A stretch of 64,000 bases of DNA from Thermotoga petrophila RKU-1 (GTDB lineage Bacteria > Thermotogota > Thermotogae > Thermotogales > Thermotogaceae): assembly GCF_000016785.1 (NCBI RefSeq), contig NC_009486.1, positions 496,001-560,000 on the forward strand. The letters run 5' to 3'. The notes below the pieces were generated by a model that was not told the origin of the DNA, ran no database searches, and was given only the letters and a program-made list of their open reading frames with translations. Below, in pieces: positions 48,749 to 57,808 of this stretch; positions within the stretch are counted from its first letter, which is position 1, and each line of letters starts with the position of its first letter. The position numbers were made by a program, and so were the translations under genes.

Positions 48749-49196
48749 ATGAGAGCTTCTCAACTATCTTCTCACAGCTTTCTGGATCGCGCACAGCAAC
48801 GAATATGGTATCGTCTCCTGCGAGAGTGCCCACTATCTCGTCTATGTCGAGTCTGTCTATAACCCGAGCGATACCGCTTGCGGTACCTGGTATCGTCTTT
48901 ATGACGATGAGATTCCCTGCCCTGTCTATACTCTCAACGAAGGATTTGAAGTTTCTTTTCAGCTCTTTCCATGGATCGATCACAGGGGTTTCATCGAGAA
49001 GTTTGTACACGTAGTTTCCGCTCTCGTCCATGATCTTCACGGCACCTATCTCTTTCAGATCTCGAGCGACGGTCGGTTGAACAGCTTTTATTCCATATTT
49101 TTTCAGTTCTTCTACGATCTGGAATTGATTACTTATTTTTTTCTCATGTATAATCTTCCTTATCAGTTCCTGTCTTCTCTTCTTTGAAATTTTCAA
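48738..49196 (-). CDS. argR: Arginine repressor
   Basis: A 152-residue ArgR. The N-terminal winged helix has GIKAVQPTVARDLKEIGAVK, and the C-terminal hexamerisation/arginine-binding domain has GTASGIARVIDRLDIDEIVGTLAGDDTIF. It controls arginine biosynthesis genes elsewhere. TTG 49196 lies seven bases after GGAGGTG and gives the usual family length; the frame is open 13 codons further upstream. No clear ARG box is seen in the 170-bp gap before the KaiC-like gene. Confidence 0.94.
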   Translation of the reverse strand: MKISKKRRQELIRKIIHEKKISNQFQIVEELKKYGIKAVQPTVARDLKEIGAVKIMDESGNYVYKLLDETPVIDPWKELKRNFKSFVESIDRAGNLIVIKTIPGTASGIARVIDRLDIDEIVGTLAGDDTIFVAVRDPESCEKIVEKLSSIL

Positions 49197-49367
49197 TTGA
49201 AAACACCTCCGAAGAACATTTTTGAAAGCATACAACTATATATATAGCATAAATATGAAAAATATGAACAGAAAATTCAATTTTTATGATGTTGTTATCA
49301 AAAAAGTAACGTATTGGTTTATCAAACGAAAAAAATGATTGCTAAGATAATTGTGGGGGGTGGGAAT

Positions 49368-50096
49368 ATGATCAAGAAGGTCAAGACGGGAATTCCGGGG
49401 ATGGACGAAATCCTTCACGGCGGAATTCCTGAGAGAAACATCGTGCTCATCTCTGGAGGACCCGGTACCGGAAAGACGATCTTCTCTCAGCAGTTCATAT
49501 GGAACGGACTTCAGATGGGGGAACCCGGCATCTATGTTGCACTCGAGGAACACCCCGTTCAGGTGAAGAAAAACATGGAAGTTTTCGGCTGGAACGTTGA
49601 TCCTTTTGAGAAGGAAGGAAAGTTCGCCATAGTGGACGCGTTCACTGGTGGAATCGGTGAATATGCCGAGAAAGAAAAATACGTCGTAAAAGACATAGAC
49701 GATGTCAGAGAGCTCGCCGAAGTGCTGAAGAGAGCGGTGAAGGAAACACAGGCAAAAAGAGTTGTGATCGATTCTGTAACCACTCTCTATATCACGAAAC
49801 CCGCAATGGCAAGAAGTATTATCTTCCAGCTCAAGAGAATACTCTCCGGTCTTGGATGTACATCGCTCTTTGTGAGTCAGGTGTCAGTCACTGAGAAGGG
49901 ATTCGGAGGTCCTGGTGTTGAACACGGAGTGGACGGTATCATCAGACTGGATCTTGATGAAATCGATGGAGAGCTCAAAAGAAGTTTGATCGTCTGGAAG
50001 ATGAGAGGAACGTCCCACTCAATGCGGAGGCATCCGTTCGAAATAACCGATAAAGGAATCGTCATACATCCTTCGGAGGGGGGTGAAGAAAAATGA
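49368..50096 (+). CDS. Single-domain KaiC-like RecA-superfamily ATPase
   Basis: A 242-residue KaiC-family ATPase. It opens with [17 protein letters not shown], has Walker A GGPGTGKT at 30-37, the catalytic Glu pair at 60-61 (ALEEHP) and Walker B RVVIDSVT. Only one domain is present, with no circadian partners. Such proteins are frequent in archaea. It overlaps the next gene by ATGA, implying a complex or shared function. ATG 49368 follows GGGGGGTGGG. Function unknown. Confidence 0.88.
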   Translation: MIKKVKTGIPGMDEILHGGIPERNIVLISGGPGTGKTIFSQQFIWNGLQMGEPGIYVALEEHPVQVKKNMEVFGWNVDPFEKEGKFAIVDAFTGGIGEYAEKEKYVVKDIDDVRELAEVLKRAVKETQAKRVVIDSVTTLYITKPAMARSIIFQLKRILSGLGCTSLFVSQVSVTEKGFGGPGVEHGVDGIIRLDLDEIDGELKRSLIVWKMRGTSHSMRRHPFEITDKGIVIHPSEGGEEK

Positions 50097-50539
50097 AACT
50101 CAACTTCAATCCCGTGACCAAAGAGGAGATTCACCAGCTCGAGATCGCTTTGCTCGTTGGTACACTTTTCAGAAAGGAAGTGCTCGAGGAGATCAGAAAT
50201 TCTGCTGAGAGGCTCACCTGGGTTGACAGCCTGGCGGTGGCCGCCGGTGCCCTCGCAAGGGCAAAGGCAGGAATGACAGCTTCCGAAATAGCAGAGGAAC
50301 TCGGAAGGACAGAAGCAACAATCAGAGAACACGTCAAGGGAGAAACCAAAGCCGGAAAGCTGGTGAACGAAACTTATGAACTTCTGAAGGAAGGAAAGTT
50401 GAGTGTGGAAGGATTGATAGGTGAGGGTATCAAGGTAGTCACTACTACTACTACTGGTAGTGACGAAAAGCTCCAGGAAGTCAAGAAAGAGCTCGAAGAA
50501 ATCAAACAGAAACTTGAAAGTGTGATTCAGAAACTGTGA
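50093..50539 (+). CDS. Small HTH and coiled-coil protein paired with the KaiC-like ATPase
   Basis: A 148-residue, mostly helical protein. Residues about 60-85 contain a helix-turn-helix-like stretch ([20 protein letters not shown]). A Thr-rich linker (VVTTTTTGS), encoded by consecutive ACT codons, leads to a C-terminal heptad coiled coil, [18 protein letters not shown] do not know a named function. Translational coupling to the ATPase suggests it is its DNA-binding or oligomerising partner. Confidence 0.75.
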   Translation: MKLNFNPVTKEEIHQLEIALLVGTLFRKEVLEEIRNSAERLTWVDSLAVAAGALARAKAGMTASEIAEELGRTEATIREHVKGETKAGKLVNETYELLKEGKLSVEGLIGEGIKVVTTTTTGSDEKLQEVKKELEEIKQKLESVIQKL

Positions 50540-50541
50540 GG

Positions 50542-50565
50542 CGGGGAATCAATCCCCGTCTTTTG
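50542..50565 (+). terminator. Terminator after the KaiC-HTH pair
   Basis: CGGGGA (50542-50547), loop ATCAA, TCCCCG (50553-50558), then TCTTTTG. It overlaps the stop codon of the convergent MFS gene. Confidence 0.75.
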
Positions 50566-51658
50566 TGAACAGAAGAACCACTATTCCTCCTGAAAGCACA
50601 GCAAGACCCAGTGTCGAAAACATAAGAGAGTAAGACTTTTCTGCGAGCAATCCCGCCAGGAAAGGTCCGATGGTTGCTCCAAGAAATCTGGCAGAGCTCA
50701 AAAGACCAAGTGCTCTTCCCCTCTGAAGGTAGTGGAATCTTCTTCCAAGAAAATTGTTCGATCCGTTGATGAAAGCTCCAAAACTCGCTCCCAAAAAGGC
50801 ATAAGCCAGCACTGGTGCCCAGTTCTCAGGTATCATCATGAGAAAGGGAACCAGTGAAGACATGAAAATGCCTAGAACACTTATGAACTTCGGATCTGTC
50901 TTCTCAACGAGTTTTCCAAAGAAAAAATGTGATGGTATCTGGATGAGTGGATTCACAGCCGTGACGAAACCTATCGTTGAAGCACTATAATGAAATCTTT
51001 CGTTTAGATAGACAGCTATCAATGACATGGAGCCGGAAGTTCCCATCTGCCTCAAGAGACTCCCCAGGTACAGTGCCCAGATTCCATGCTCCATTACCTT
51101 TCTTCCAAAATGAAAGTCTTCCTCTTTCTTCTTTTGGATCTTCTCTTCTTTCAACCCGAGAGCAGGAATCACGGATACTGCCACGACTATCGAAAAGAAA
51201 ACAAAAGCGAGTTTCAGATCCATGAACATCAGCAGAAAACCTATGGAAATCCTGCTCAGAAGCATCCCAAGTGAATTTGAAGAGTTGTAAAGTGAAAATC
51301 CAAGTGACATTCTCTTTGCAGTGCTGCTGAGCGCCATGGCAGCGGGAGGATACATTCCGTTGAAGAACGCTATGATCATAGAGACGAACAGAAAAGCAGA
51401 GGGAACGTTTATGACCGCGTACAGAGGATAAAAAGCAGATGCTAGAACGAGGCTCAATATGATGAATACCTTTCTTTTCCCAATTTTGTCCGAAATTCTT
51501 CCCCAGAAAACGTTAGAAAAGGTGTTCATTGCCCCTTGCAAACTGGAAAGGAGCCCTATCATAAAGAGAGTTGCTCCTATTTCTTTCATGCGAAGCTGTA
51601 TCAGAAGATTGAAACTCATGGTGCCCATAGAACGAAAAACATTGGTGAGAAAGAACAT
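50549..51658 (-). CDS. Major facilitator superfamily transporter
   Basis: A 369-residue, 12-helix MFS protein with the loop 2-3 motif GRISDKIGKRKVFII and its second-half counterpart FGKLVEKTDPKFISV. It resembles bacterial multidrug or sugar efflux members; the substrate is unknown. ATG follows GGAGGG. It is monocistronic, ending against the KaiC-HTH unit. Confidence 0.85.
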   Translation of the reverse strand: MFFLTNVFRSMGTMSFNLLIQLRMKEIGATLFMIGLLSSLQGAMNTFSNVFWGRISDKIGKRKVFIILSLVLASAFYPLYAVINVPSAFLFVSMIIAFFNGMYPPAAMALSSTAKRMSLGFSLYNSSNSLGMLLSRISIGFLLMFMDLKLAFVFFSIVVAVSVIPALGLKEEKIQKKKEEDFHFGRKVMEHGIWALYLGSLLRQMGTSGSMSLIAVYLNERFHYSASTIGFVTAVNPLIQIPSHFFFGKLVEKTDPKFISVLGIFMSSLVPFLMMIPENWAPVLAYAFLGASFGAFINGSNNFLGRRFHYLQRGRALGLLSSARFLGATIGPFLAGLLAEKSYSLMFSTLGLAVLSGGIVVLLFTKDGD

Positions 51659-51746
51659 CCTTCAACCCTCCAGCAATTAGTTCGGCATGTGAATTATTTT
51701 ATCACAACAATGAGAAACATCAAACATCAGAAAAATGAAGTGTAGA

Positions 51747-51771
51747 AGAAACCCGCCTGAAGCGGGTTTCT
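51747..51771 (-). terminator. Terminator of the chemoreceptor gene
   Basis: On the minus strand AGAAACCCGC, loop TTCAG, GCGGGTTTCT (51771-51747), followed by TCTACACTTC. The stem is a perfect 10 bp. The pyrimidine tract is partly within the stem. Confidence 0.75.
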
Positions 51772-51797
51772 AATGAATTTGAAGATCATTTTAAAGA

Positions 51798-53780
51798 TTA
51801 CAATTTAAATACTTCCATCCCTTTTTCTAATTTTTCTGCAATCTGATCCAGTTTATTCATGGCTTCGGACAGTGTATTGACAGCCTTGGCCTGTTGTTTC
51901 ATCGCTTCTGCGATTTCGTTCATTTGCTCCGCTACTTCTACCATTGATCTGCTTGCGTTGTCCATGGCGCTGCTCATTTCTTCAGCCGCCGCGCTCTGCT
52001 CTTCAGCTATTGCTGCGAGATTCTGGATTTGCGACACTATGCTGGATATTCCCTGAGCTATCCTGTCAAACTGGCTCGCTACAACTTCTGCTCTACTGCT
52101 TATGTTCTCCACTGCCTGCACCGTTCCTCTCGTCTCTTCGTTCGCTTTCACCACTTCCTGGCTGATCTGATTCAATATCTGTCCTATTTTTTCCGTCGCA
52201 CTCTTGCTCTCTTCTGCAAGTTTTCTTATTTCATCCGCCACAACTGCGAATCCTCTTCCCGCTTCTCCCGCTCTCGCCGCCTCTATTGCCGCGTTCAAGG
52301 CAAGAAGGTTCGTCTGCTCTGCTATCGAGTTGATCGTATCGAGTATCTGTCCTATGTTCCTTGCGTGTTCGTTCAACTCCTCTACAACACTTGCTGTTTG
52401 TTCTGCCCTGCTTCTTGCCTGTTTTATCATCTCGACTATTTCTTTGATGGCCTTCTCACCTTCTTTTGCTGATTCGCTGACCTGTGTAGATTTTTCTGAG
52501 AGATCCTGAGCTGCTCTGGAAACGTTTTGAGCGCTCGCTGCTACTTCCTCAACCCCACTCGTCAATTCCTGAATCGATGCCGATGTGTTACTCACGTTCG
52601 ATTCTACATTTTCCACCTGCGATGTTACTTCCTCGATAGTTGAACTGACTTCCTGAGCTACGGAAGCCACACTTTCTGCGTTTCGTTTTATTTCAGATGA
52701 ATTGTTCTTTATGTTTAAAGCTATTTCTCTGAGGGATTTAACCATATGTGTTAGAGCATTTCCAAGTTTTCCGATTTCATCCTTTGAATTGAGCTGGATT
52801 TCGACAGTCAAATCACCTCCAGCAATCTTATCTGAGATAGATGCAAGGTGTTTGAGCGGTTCCGAAATATATCTTCTCGACATGAAGAGCGCAAAGACTA
52901 TTGCAGCAACCAAAGAAACAAGAGTGATGGTTATAAGAACCACCGTGGATTCTTTCACTTCGCTGTAAACGATTTCTTCTGGTACCACGATAGCGTATAT
53001 CCAGCCGTTCGGTAGTTTTTTGTACCCAGTTCTTCTTGGAATACCATCGAACACGTATCCAAACACGCCGCTTTCCGATCCTGCATGCCACTTTTTAAAG
53101 AAATCCGTGTCTTTTATGTTTTCGCCTATGTAATCCTTTTTGCTGTGAAGAGTGATAGTACCATTTTCATCGACAAGAGCGCTCATATATCCCTTTTCTA
53201 CACCTTTTTTGAAGAGCTCATCAACCAGTTTTGAACAGTCAAAATCAAGGCCAAGAACACCTACGATTTCCTGACCGATCTGGACCGCTTTTGCGATTGT
53301 TATGATGGTTTTTCCAGTTGAAGCATCCGCGTAAGGATCGGTGATGACGATTTTACCTAACTTAGCAACTGCGTCTTTGTACCATGGTCTCACCCTTGGA
53401 TCGTATCCTTCTGGAAGTTCTTGCTCTGGAACCAAATACATCCTTCCATCTTTCAAACCTACATAGACATTCATAACGTTTGGGTAGCTCTTCAGAACTT
53501 TCTCGAACAAGCTTTTCACATCTTCTTCGTTGGTTTCATCCCTGTACAGATTGATCACACCCTCATCGCGGGAAAGCAAATCCACAAGTTGTGTGTGTGC
53601 CTGTAAGAAGTTCCACAGTGCATCGGCACTCCCTTCTGACTGTGTCAGGAGGTTTATATCAGTTTGTTCCAATAGCTTGCTTCTAATCGTTATCGTACTT
53701 AAAGTGCCAACAAACGTTATACCTGCGCCAAGTATCAGTACTATGATCATGATTTTCCAGAAAACAGGTAATTTTTTCAT
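51798..53780 (-). CDS. Methyl-accepting chemotaxis protein with Cache sensor
   Basis: A 660-residue chemoreceptor with membrane helix 1 at about 7-28 and a periplasmic double-Cache domain (about 35-275, including VRPWYKDAV and [12 protein letters not shown]). A second helix lies near 280-305, then HAMP, then a long signalling coiled coil whose tip, [20 protein letters not shown], is the CheA/CheW-binding hairpin. No C-terminal CheR-docking pentapeptide is seen. Ligand unknown; Cache domains often bind amino or organic acids. ATG 53780 follows GGAGGT. Confidence 0.95.
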   Translation of the reverse strand: MKKLPVFWKIMIIVLILGAGITFVGTLSTITIRSKLLEQTDINLLTQSEGSADALWNFLQAHTQLVDLLSRDEGVINLYRDETNEEDVKSLFEKVLKSYPNVMNVYVGLKDGRMYLVPEQELPEGYDPRVRPWYKDAVAKLGKIVITDPYADASTGKTIITIAKAVQIGQEIVGVLGLDFDCSKLVDELFKKGVEKGYMSALVDENGTITLHSKKDYIGENIKDTDFFKKWHAGSESGVFGYVFDGIPRRTGYKKLPNGWIYAIVVPEEIVYSEVKESTVVLITITLVSLVAAIVFALFMSRRYISEPLKHLASISDKIAGGDLTVEIQLNSKDEIGKLGNALTHMVKSLREIALNIKNNSSEIKRNAESVASVAQEVSSTIEEVTSQVENVESNVSNTSASIQELTSGVEEVAASAQNVSRAAQDLSEKSTQVSESAKEGEKAIKEIVEMIKQARSRAEQTASVVEELNEHARNIGQILDTINSIAEQTNLLALNAAIEAARAGEAGRGFAVVADEIRKLAEESKSATEKIGQILNQISQEVVKANEETRGTVQAVENISSRAEVVASQFDRIAQGISSIVSQIQNLAAIAEEQSAAAEEMSSAMDNASRSMVEVAEQMNEIAEAMKQQAKAVNTLSEAMNKLDQIAEKLEKGMEVFKL

Positions 53781-53827
53781 GGTAATACCTCCTTTGTGCA
53801 AAATTACAACTGTGATTTATCGTATCT

Positions 53828-54505
53828 TCACCTACTACCCGTCTGCCTAGGAACAAGAGACTTTATCCACTCGACAAAAGCGGGATAATTCCTCGTCTGG
53901 ACATAAATTCTTCCTGGGCCTGTGAAGGTACACACCAGACCTTCTCCACCGAAGAGTGTGGATTTCAGGCCACCAAATGTTCTGACGTTCCACTTCACCG
54001 TTCCATCGAACGCCACGACATGTCCTGTGTCAACGGTGAACTCTTCTCCCGGCTTGAGCTCTATCGATTTTATTCCTCCAAAAGAGGAAACGGCCACATC
54101 ACCGTAACCAAAGAATTTCAAGAGAAATATTCCTTCACCGGAGAAGAAGGATTTCAAACCACCAAAGGAAACATCCATTTCCACAGAAGGATCACACGCC
54201 AGAAAGGAGGTCGATTGAACGTAAAGAACATCTTTCAAAGGTATCACGTCTATATCTCCCGGAAGCTGAGGAGCCAGACCGACTTCACTTTCTCCGCGGG
54301 AGATGTACGTGTTCATGAAAAAGTTCTCCCCGCCCAAAATGGCTCTTTTGAGGGCTTTCCAGACACCTCCCGTTGCTGAAGTGTTAACTTCGATGGGTCC
54401 TTTCATGTAAACCATCGCACCCGGTTCTACCACAACACTCTCCCCAATCGAAAGAAACACCTTCAAAAGAGCGTAGCTACCTTTCAGTACGATTTCGTAC
54501 TTCAC
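53828..54505 (-). CDS. AIM24/TIGR00266 family beta-structured protein
   Basis: A 225-residue all-beta protein of the AIM24 (formerly DUF124) family, with repeated FGGLKS segments (SFGGLKSFF, SFGGIKSIE, TFGGLKSTLFGGEGLVC). Its function is unknown in bacteria. GTG 54505 follows GAAGGAGGGG; the frame is open nine codons further upstream. It overlaps the end of nth by 29 bp. Confidence 0.85.
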   Translation of the reverse strand: MKYEIVLKGSYALLKVFLSIGESVVVEPGAMVYMKGPIEVNTSATGGVWKALKRAILGGENFFMNTYISRGESEVGLAPQLPGDIDVIPLKDVLYVQSTSFLACDPSVEMDVSFGGLKSFFSGEGIFLLKFFGYGDVAVSSFGGIKSIELKPGEEFTVDTGHVVAFDGTVKWNVRTFGGLKSTLFGGEGLVCTFTGPGRIYVQTRNYPAFVEWIKSLVPRQTGSR

Positions 54506-55118
54506 CCTTTCCCCTCCTTCTGTAAAACTCACAGTGATTCTTCAGAAAGCACTCTTCACACAGAGGATTCTGCGGTTTGCAGATTCTTCTTCCGAATTCG
54601 ACCATAGAACCGTTGATCGGCCCCCAGAGATCTTCCGGGAGCAATTTCTTGAGGGCTTCTTCTGTTTCTTCCGGTGTTCTTGTCTTCACCCAACCCAGTC
54701 TGTTGCTGATTCTGTGAACATGCGTATCAACCGCGAGGGCAGGTTTTCTGAAACCCACCCACAGCACTATGTTCGCTGTTTTTCTTCCCACACCGGGAAG
54801 TTTGAGCAGTTCTTCCAGCGAATCGGGAACTCTTCCGCCGTACCTTTCCACGAGGATCCTGGATATCTCCACGATTCTCGCGGCTTTTTGCCTGTACATC
54901 CCGGACTCCTTTATCAAATTGTAGAGATCCTCTGGTTTTGCCTTTGCGAGTTCCTGCGGTGTTCTGTAAACTTCGAAGAGCTTCTTCGACGCTTTCTCTG
55001 TGTTCTCGTCGCGCGTTCTCTGGCTCAGGACAGTGGAGATGAGAACTCTGAATGGATCCGTTTCTTTGTGGTTCCTTGGAAATCGCTTCACGATTTCTCT
55101 TGCCAGCTCTTCTATCAA
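54477..55118 (-). CDS. nth: Endonuclease III (DNA glycosylase/AP lyase)
   Basis: A 213-residue canonical Nth. The helix-hairpin-helix LPGVGRKTANIVL contains the catalytic lysine and AVDTHVHRI the catalytic Asp. The C-terminal [4Fe-4S] motif C-x6-C-x2-C-x5-C is in RRICKPQNPLCEECFLKNHC. It removes oxidised pyrimidines, complementing MpgII at 32479. TTG 55118 follows GAGGTGG. Confidence 0.95.
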   Translation of the reverse strand: MIEELAREIVKRFPRNHKETDPFRVLISTVLSQRTRDENTEKASKKLFEVYRTPQELAKAKPEDLYNLIKESGMYRQKAARIVEISRILVERYGGRVPDSLEELLKLPGVGRKTANIVLWVGFRKPALAVDTHVHRISNRLGWVKTRTPEETEEALKKLLPEDLWGPINGSMVEFGRRICKPQNPLCEECFLKNHCEFYRRRGKGEVRNRTER

Positions 55119-55127
55119 AGTACCACC

Positions 55128-56483
55128 TCACAGTTTTTCCATGAGACTCCTGTAAGCAACGTAGGTTTCGAAGAGGTCCGCCTTCGAGGAGATTTCAAAA
55201 GGAGAGTGCATTCCGAGAAGGGCAGGTCCCATATCGATCACATCGGATCCTCTCTCAGCAAAGAACTTGGCAATTGTTCCTCCTCCGCCCTGGTCCACCT
55301 TCCCGAGGGTGGCCACCTGCCAGATGACTCCCTGTTCGTTCAGCACTTTTCTCACACGAGCTACAAATTCAGCGTGCGCGTCGTTCGTGGAGTATTTTCC
55401 CCTTGCACCCGTGTACTTCACAAGAGCAACTCCGTATCCCAGTTTCGGAGCGTTGTGAAGATCGTGGACATCTTTGTAAGGAGGATTCACGGCAGCGCAC
55501 ACATCTCCGGAGATGACAGAGGTATTCTCAAGAACTTCATCGAGCACGAACTCCGAATCTTTCGCACCCTGCATTTTCAGAATTTGTCTGAGGGCTTTCA
55601 AGTAGAATCTGGCTTTTGCTCCCGTGTTTCCGTCGCTTCCTATTTCTTCCTTGTCGAAGAAGATCACACCTATCGATTTTTCGGAATTTGCAGACAGAAG
55701 CGCTCGAAGAGCTGTGTAGGCACATATCCTGTCGTCCTGTCCATACGCTCCTATGAGACTTCTGTCTATTCCTACCTCTCTCGGTGAGAAAACAGGAACC
55801 ACTTCTATCTCACCGCTCACGAAGTCCTCTTCGGTGATACCGTACATCTCGTTCAAAATCTTGAGAACGTTCGTCTTCACCGCTTCTTTTTCTTCTCCAC
55901 TGAGGGGGATCGTTCCGGCTATGAGCATGAGGTTTTCTCCTTTGAACTTCTCAGAGATCTTCGCGTCTTCCTTGTCGAGATGCGGAAGAAGATCTGGAAT
56001 CGTGAAGACGGGATCCTCCGGTTTATCCCCTATGTGAATCTCTATCTCCGTTCCATCGTTTTTGAAGAGAACACCGTGTATTTCAAGAGGAATGCTCAGC
56101 CAGTGATACTTCTTTATTCCTCCGTAGTAGTGTGTTTTGAACAGGGCTATTTGTTCGTCTTCTATCAACGGATTGGGTTTGAAATCCAGCCTCGGAGAAT
56201 CTATGTGCGCAACCACAAGGTTCAGACCTCTTTTCAGGTCATCCACCACACGAAAGGCGGCGATGGCTTTTCCCCGGTTCACAGCGTAAACTGTCATGTT
56301 CATGGGATCCCCCGCGAAGTCTTCAAGAGGAACGAATCCCGATTCGTCGAGGATTCTCTTGATTTCTTTCACCGTCATCCTTTCGGTTTTTGCTTTGCTC
56401 ATGAATTCTATGTACTCTTTCGAAAAAGCTTCTATTTCCTCCTTCTTCCTGTGGTGCCAGACATTCTTCCTTTCCATCTTCAT
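55128..56483 (-). CDS. M18-family metallo-aminopeptidase
   Basis: A 451-residue M18 (aspartyl aminopeptidase/aminopeptidase I) enzyme. Metal and catalytic segments are visible: VVAHIDSPRLDFKPNP, DDRICAYTALRAL, FFDKEEIGSDGNTGAK (catalytic Glu pair) and the final PALLGMHSPFEISSKAD. It removes N-terminal residues from cytosolic peptides as a large tetrahedral oligomer. ATG 56483 overlaps the mgtA stop. Confidence 0.92.
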   Translation of the reverse strand: MKMERKNVWHHRKKEEIEAFSKEYIEFMSKAKTERMTVKEIKRILDESGFVPLEDFAGDPMNMTVYAVNRGKAIAAFRVVDDLKRGLNLVVAHIDSPRLDFKPNPLIEDEQIALFKTHYYGGIKKYHWLSIPLEIHGVLFKNDGTEIEIHIGDKPEDPVFTIPDLLPHLDKEDAKISEKFKGENLMLIAGTIPLSGEEKEAVKTNVLKILNEMYGITEEDFVSGEIEVVPVFSPREVGIDRSLIGAYGQDDRICAYTALRALLSANSEKSIGVIFFDKEEIGSDGNTGAKARFYLKALRQILKMQGAKDSEFVLDEVLENTSVISGDVCAAVNPPYKDVHDLHNAPKLGYGVALVKYTGARGKYSTNDAHAEFVARVRKVLNEQGVIWQVATLGKVDQGGGGTIAKFFAERGSDVIDMGPALLGMHSPFEISSKADLFETYVAYRSLMEKL

Positions 56484-57808
56484 CAAACCACCTCCGTTTT
56501 GTAAGGCCTTATCCGGACTCCCTCAAAGACAACCTCTTCACCTGAAAGGTTGTGAAACACCTTCAGAGAATACTGATCACCGTAGAGTCTGTACACAAGG
56601 AACTTGTCCTCTTTGCACAAAAATTCGAGCTTTGCCCGATCGATCCACTGGTTTTCTTTTCTGAATCTCATCCATCTCATTGTTTGTGAAAGAATCGAAT
56701 CGGGATTTCTCTTCTGGTATTCCACAGAGATGCCGGAGAAAGGCCCGTTGTACGCGGGCCACTTCCAGAAGGTCTGTCCCTCAACACACATATTCTCGTT
56801 CCACGGGAAAGGATCCAGAACGACTTCCGTGTTTGGTTTCTGGTAAACTCCTTTCATTCCAAGCTCGTCTCCGTAGAACACGAGAGGAACTCCCGGGAGA
56901 GTGAAAAGAATGGAAATCGAAAGTTTGATCTTTTCTTCGCTGAAGCCTCCTTCAAAGCTTGCGAGTCTTGACATGTCGTGATTCGAAGTGAAATTCACCG
57001 GGAGGTAGTCTTTACCGACAAGGGCCCTCTCGATTGATTCTATCAAAACTCTTGTGTTTTCTTTCCATACAGCTTCCTTTATACAGTGAGATGTGTCAAA
57101 GTTGAGCATGTAGCCGAATATTCTGCCGTGTTCATCTACCATTCTGGCCTCTGCCCATATCTCCGCGAGGAAGATGCCTTTCAAATCGGAAAGAAAGTAC
57201 TTCCAGAAACGAACGTTCTGCTCGACCGTATCCTTCATGTGCTTTGCCGCGTCGAATCTGAAACCATCCACTCCCATATTGAGAAGGTGGTGGACCAGTC
57301 TTTTCATTTCGTCGAATACCTGCGGATTGTCATAGTTCAGATCGGGTGAGAAAGGTCCAAAAAGCCCTCTGTAGAACCTACCATCTTCCAGCGGATGCCA
57401 GATCCTTTCTCCATCCCACTCTCTTCTTTCATCCAGATCCGTCTCTTTGTTTGCCCACACGTAGTAATCTCTGTAGTGTGGATCTCCCTCCAGCGCCCTT
57501 TGGAACCACGTGTGGAGAAAACTTGTGTGGTGGATGGGGAGGTCAAGAACTACTTTTATTCCGCTGTCGTGGAATGCTACGAGCATCTCTTTGAACTCTC
57601 TCTCGCTACCGTACTCAGCTTTGAAAGAATAAAAATCCACCACGTCGTACCCGTGAAAAGATATAGAGGAAAAAACGGGCATGAGCCAAACAAAGTCAAT
57701 CCCCAGTTCTTTCAAATAGGGAACAGCGTTTCTCAATCCCCTGAAATCTCCCACACCGTCGAGGTTCCCATCCCTGAAAGATCTCACGTAAATCTGGTAG
57801 CCTATCAT
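56483..57808 (-). CDS. mgtA: 4-alpha-glucanotransferase MgtA (GH13)
   Basis: A 441-residue GH13 enzyme whose length equals the characterised T. maritima glucanotransferase. Catalytic residues are Asp186 (GFRFDAAKH), Glu216 (LAEIWAE) and Asp278 (FTSNHDMS). It transfers maltooligosaccharide segments between alpha-1,4-glucans. There is no signal peptide, so it is cytosolic. It is coupled to rqcH upstream and the aminopeptidase downstream, an unrelated company suggesting a housekeeping operon. Confidence 0.93.
   Translation of the reverse strand: MIGYQIYVRSFRDGNLDGVGDFRGLRNAVPYLKELGIDFVWLMPVFSSISFHGYDVVDFYSFKAEYGSEREFKEMLVAFHDSGIKVVLDLPIHHTSFLHTWFQRALEGDPHYRDYYVWANKETDLDERREWDGERIWHPLEDGRFYRGLFGPFSPDLNYDNPQVFDEMKRLVHHLLNMGVDGFRFDAAKHMKDTVEQNVRFWKYFLSDLKGIFLAEIWAEARMVDEHGRIFGYMLNFDTSHCIKEAVWKENTRVLIESIERALVGKDYLPVNFTSNHDMSRLASFEGGFSEEKIKLSISILFTLPGVPLVFYGDELGMKGVYQKPNTEVVLDPFPWNENMCVEGQTFWKWPAYNGPFSGISVEYQKRNPDSILSQTMRWMRFRKENQWIDRAKLEFLCKEDKFLVYRLYGDQYSLKVFHNLSGEEVVFEGVRIRPYKTEVV

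Noticed and set aside
49197-49367. ARG box controlling argR or the KaiC-like gene
   Set aside because: The gap is AT-rich, but I could not find a pair of operator half-sites at proper spacing.
54534-55787. 417-codon open frame opposite nth and the aminopeptidase
   Set aside because: Spans two real genes on the other strand; no start signal or domain.
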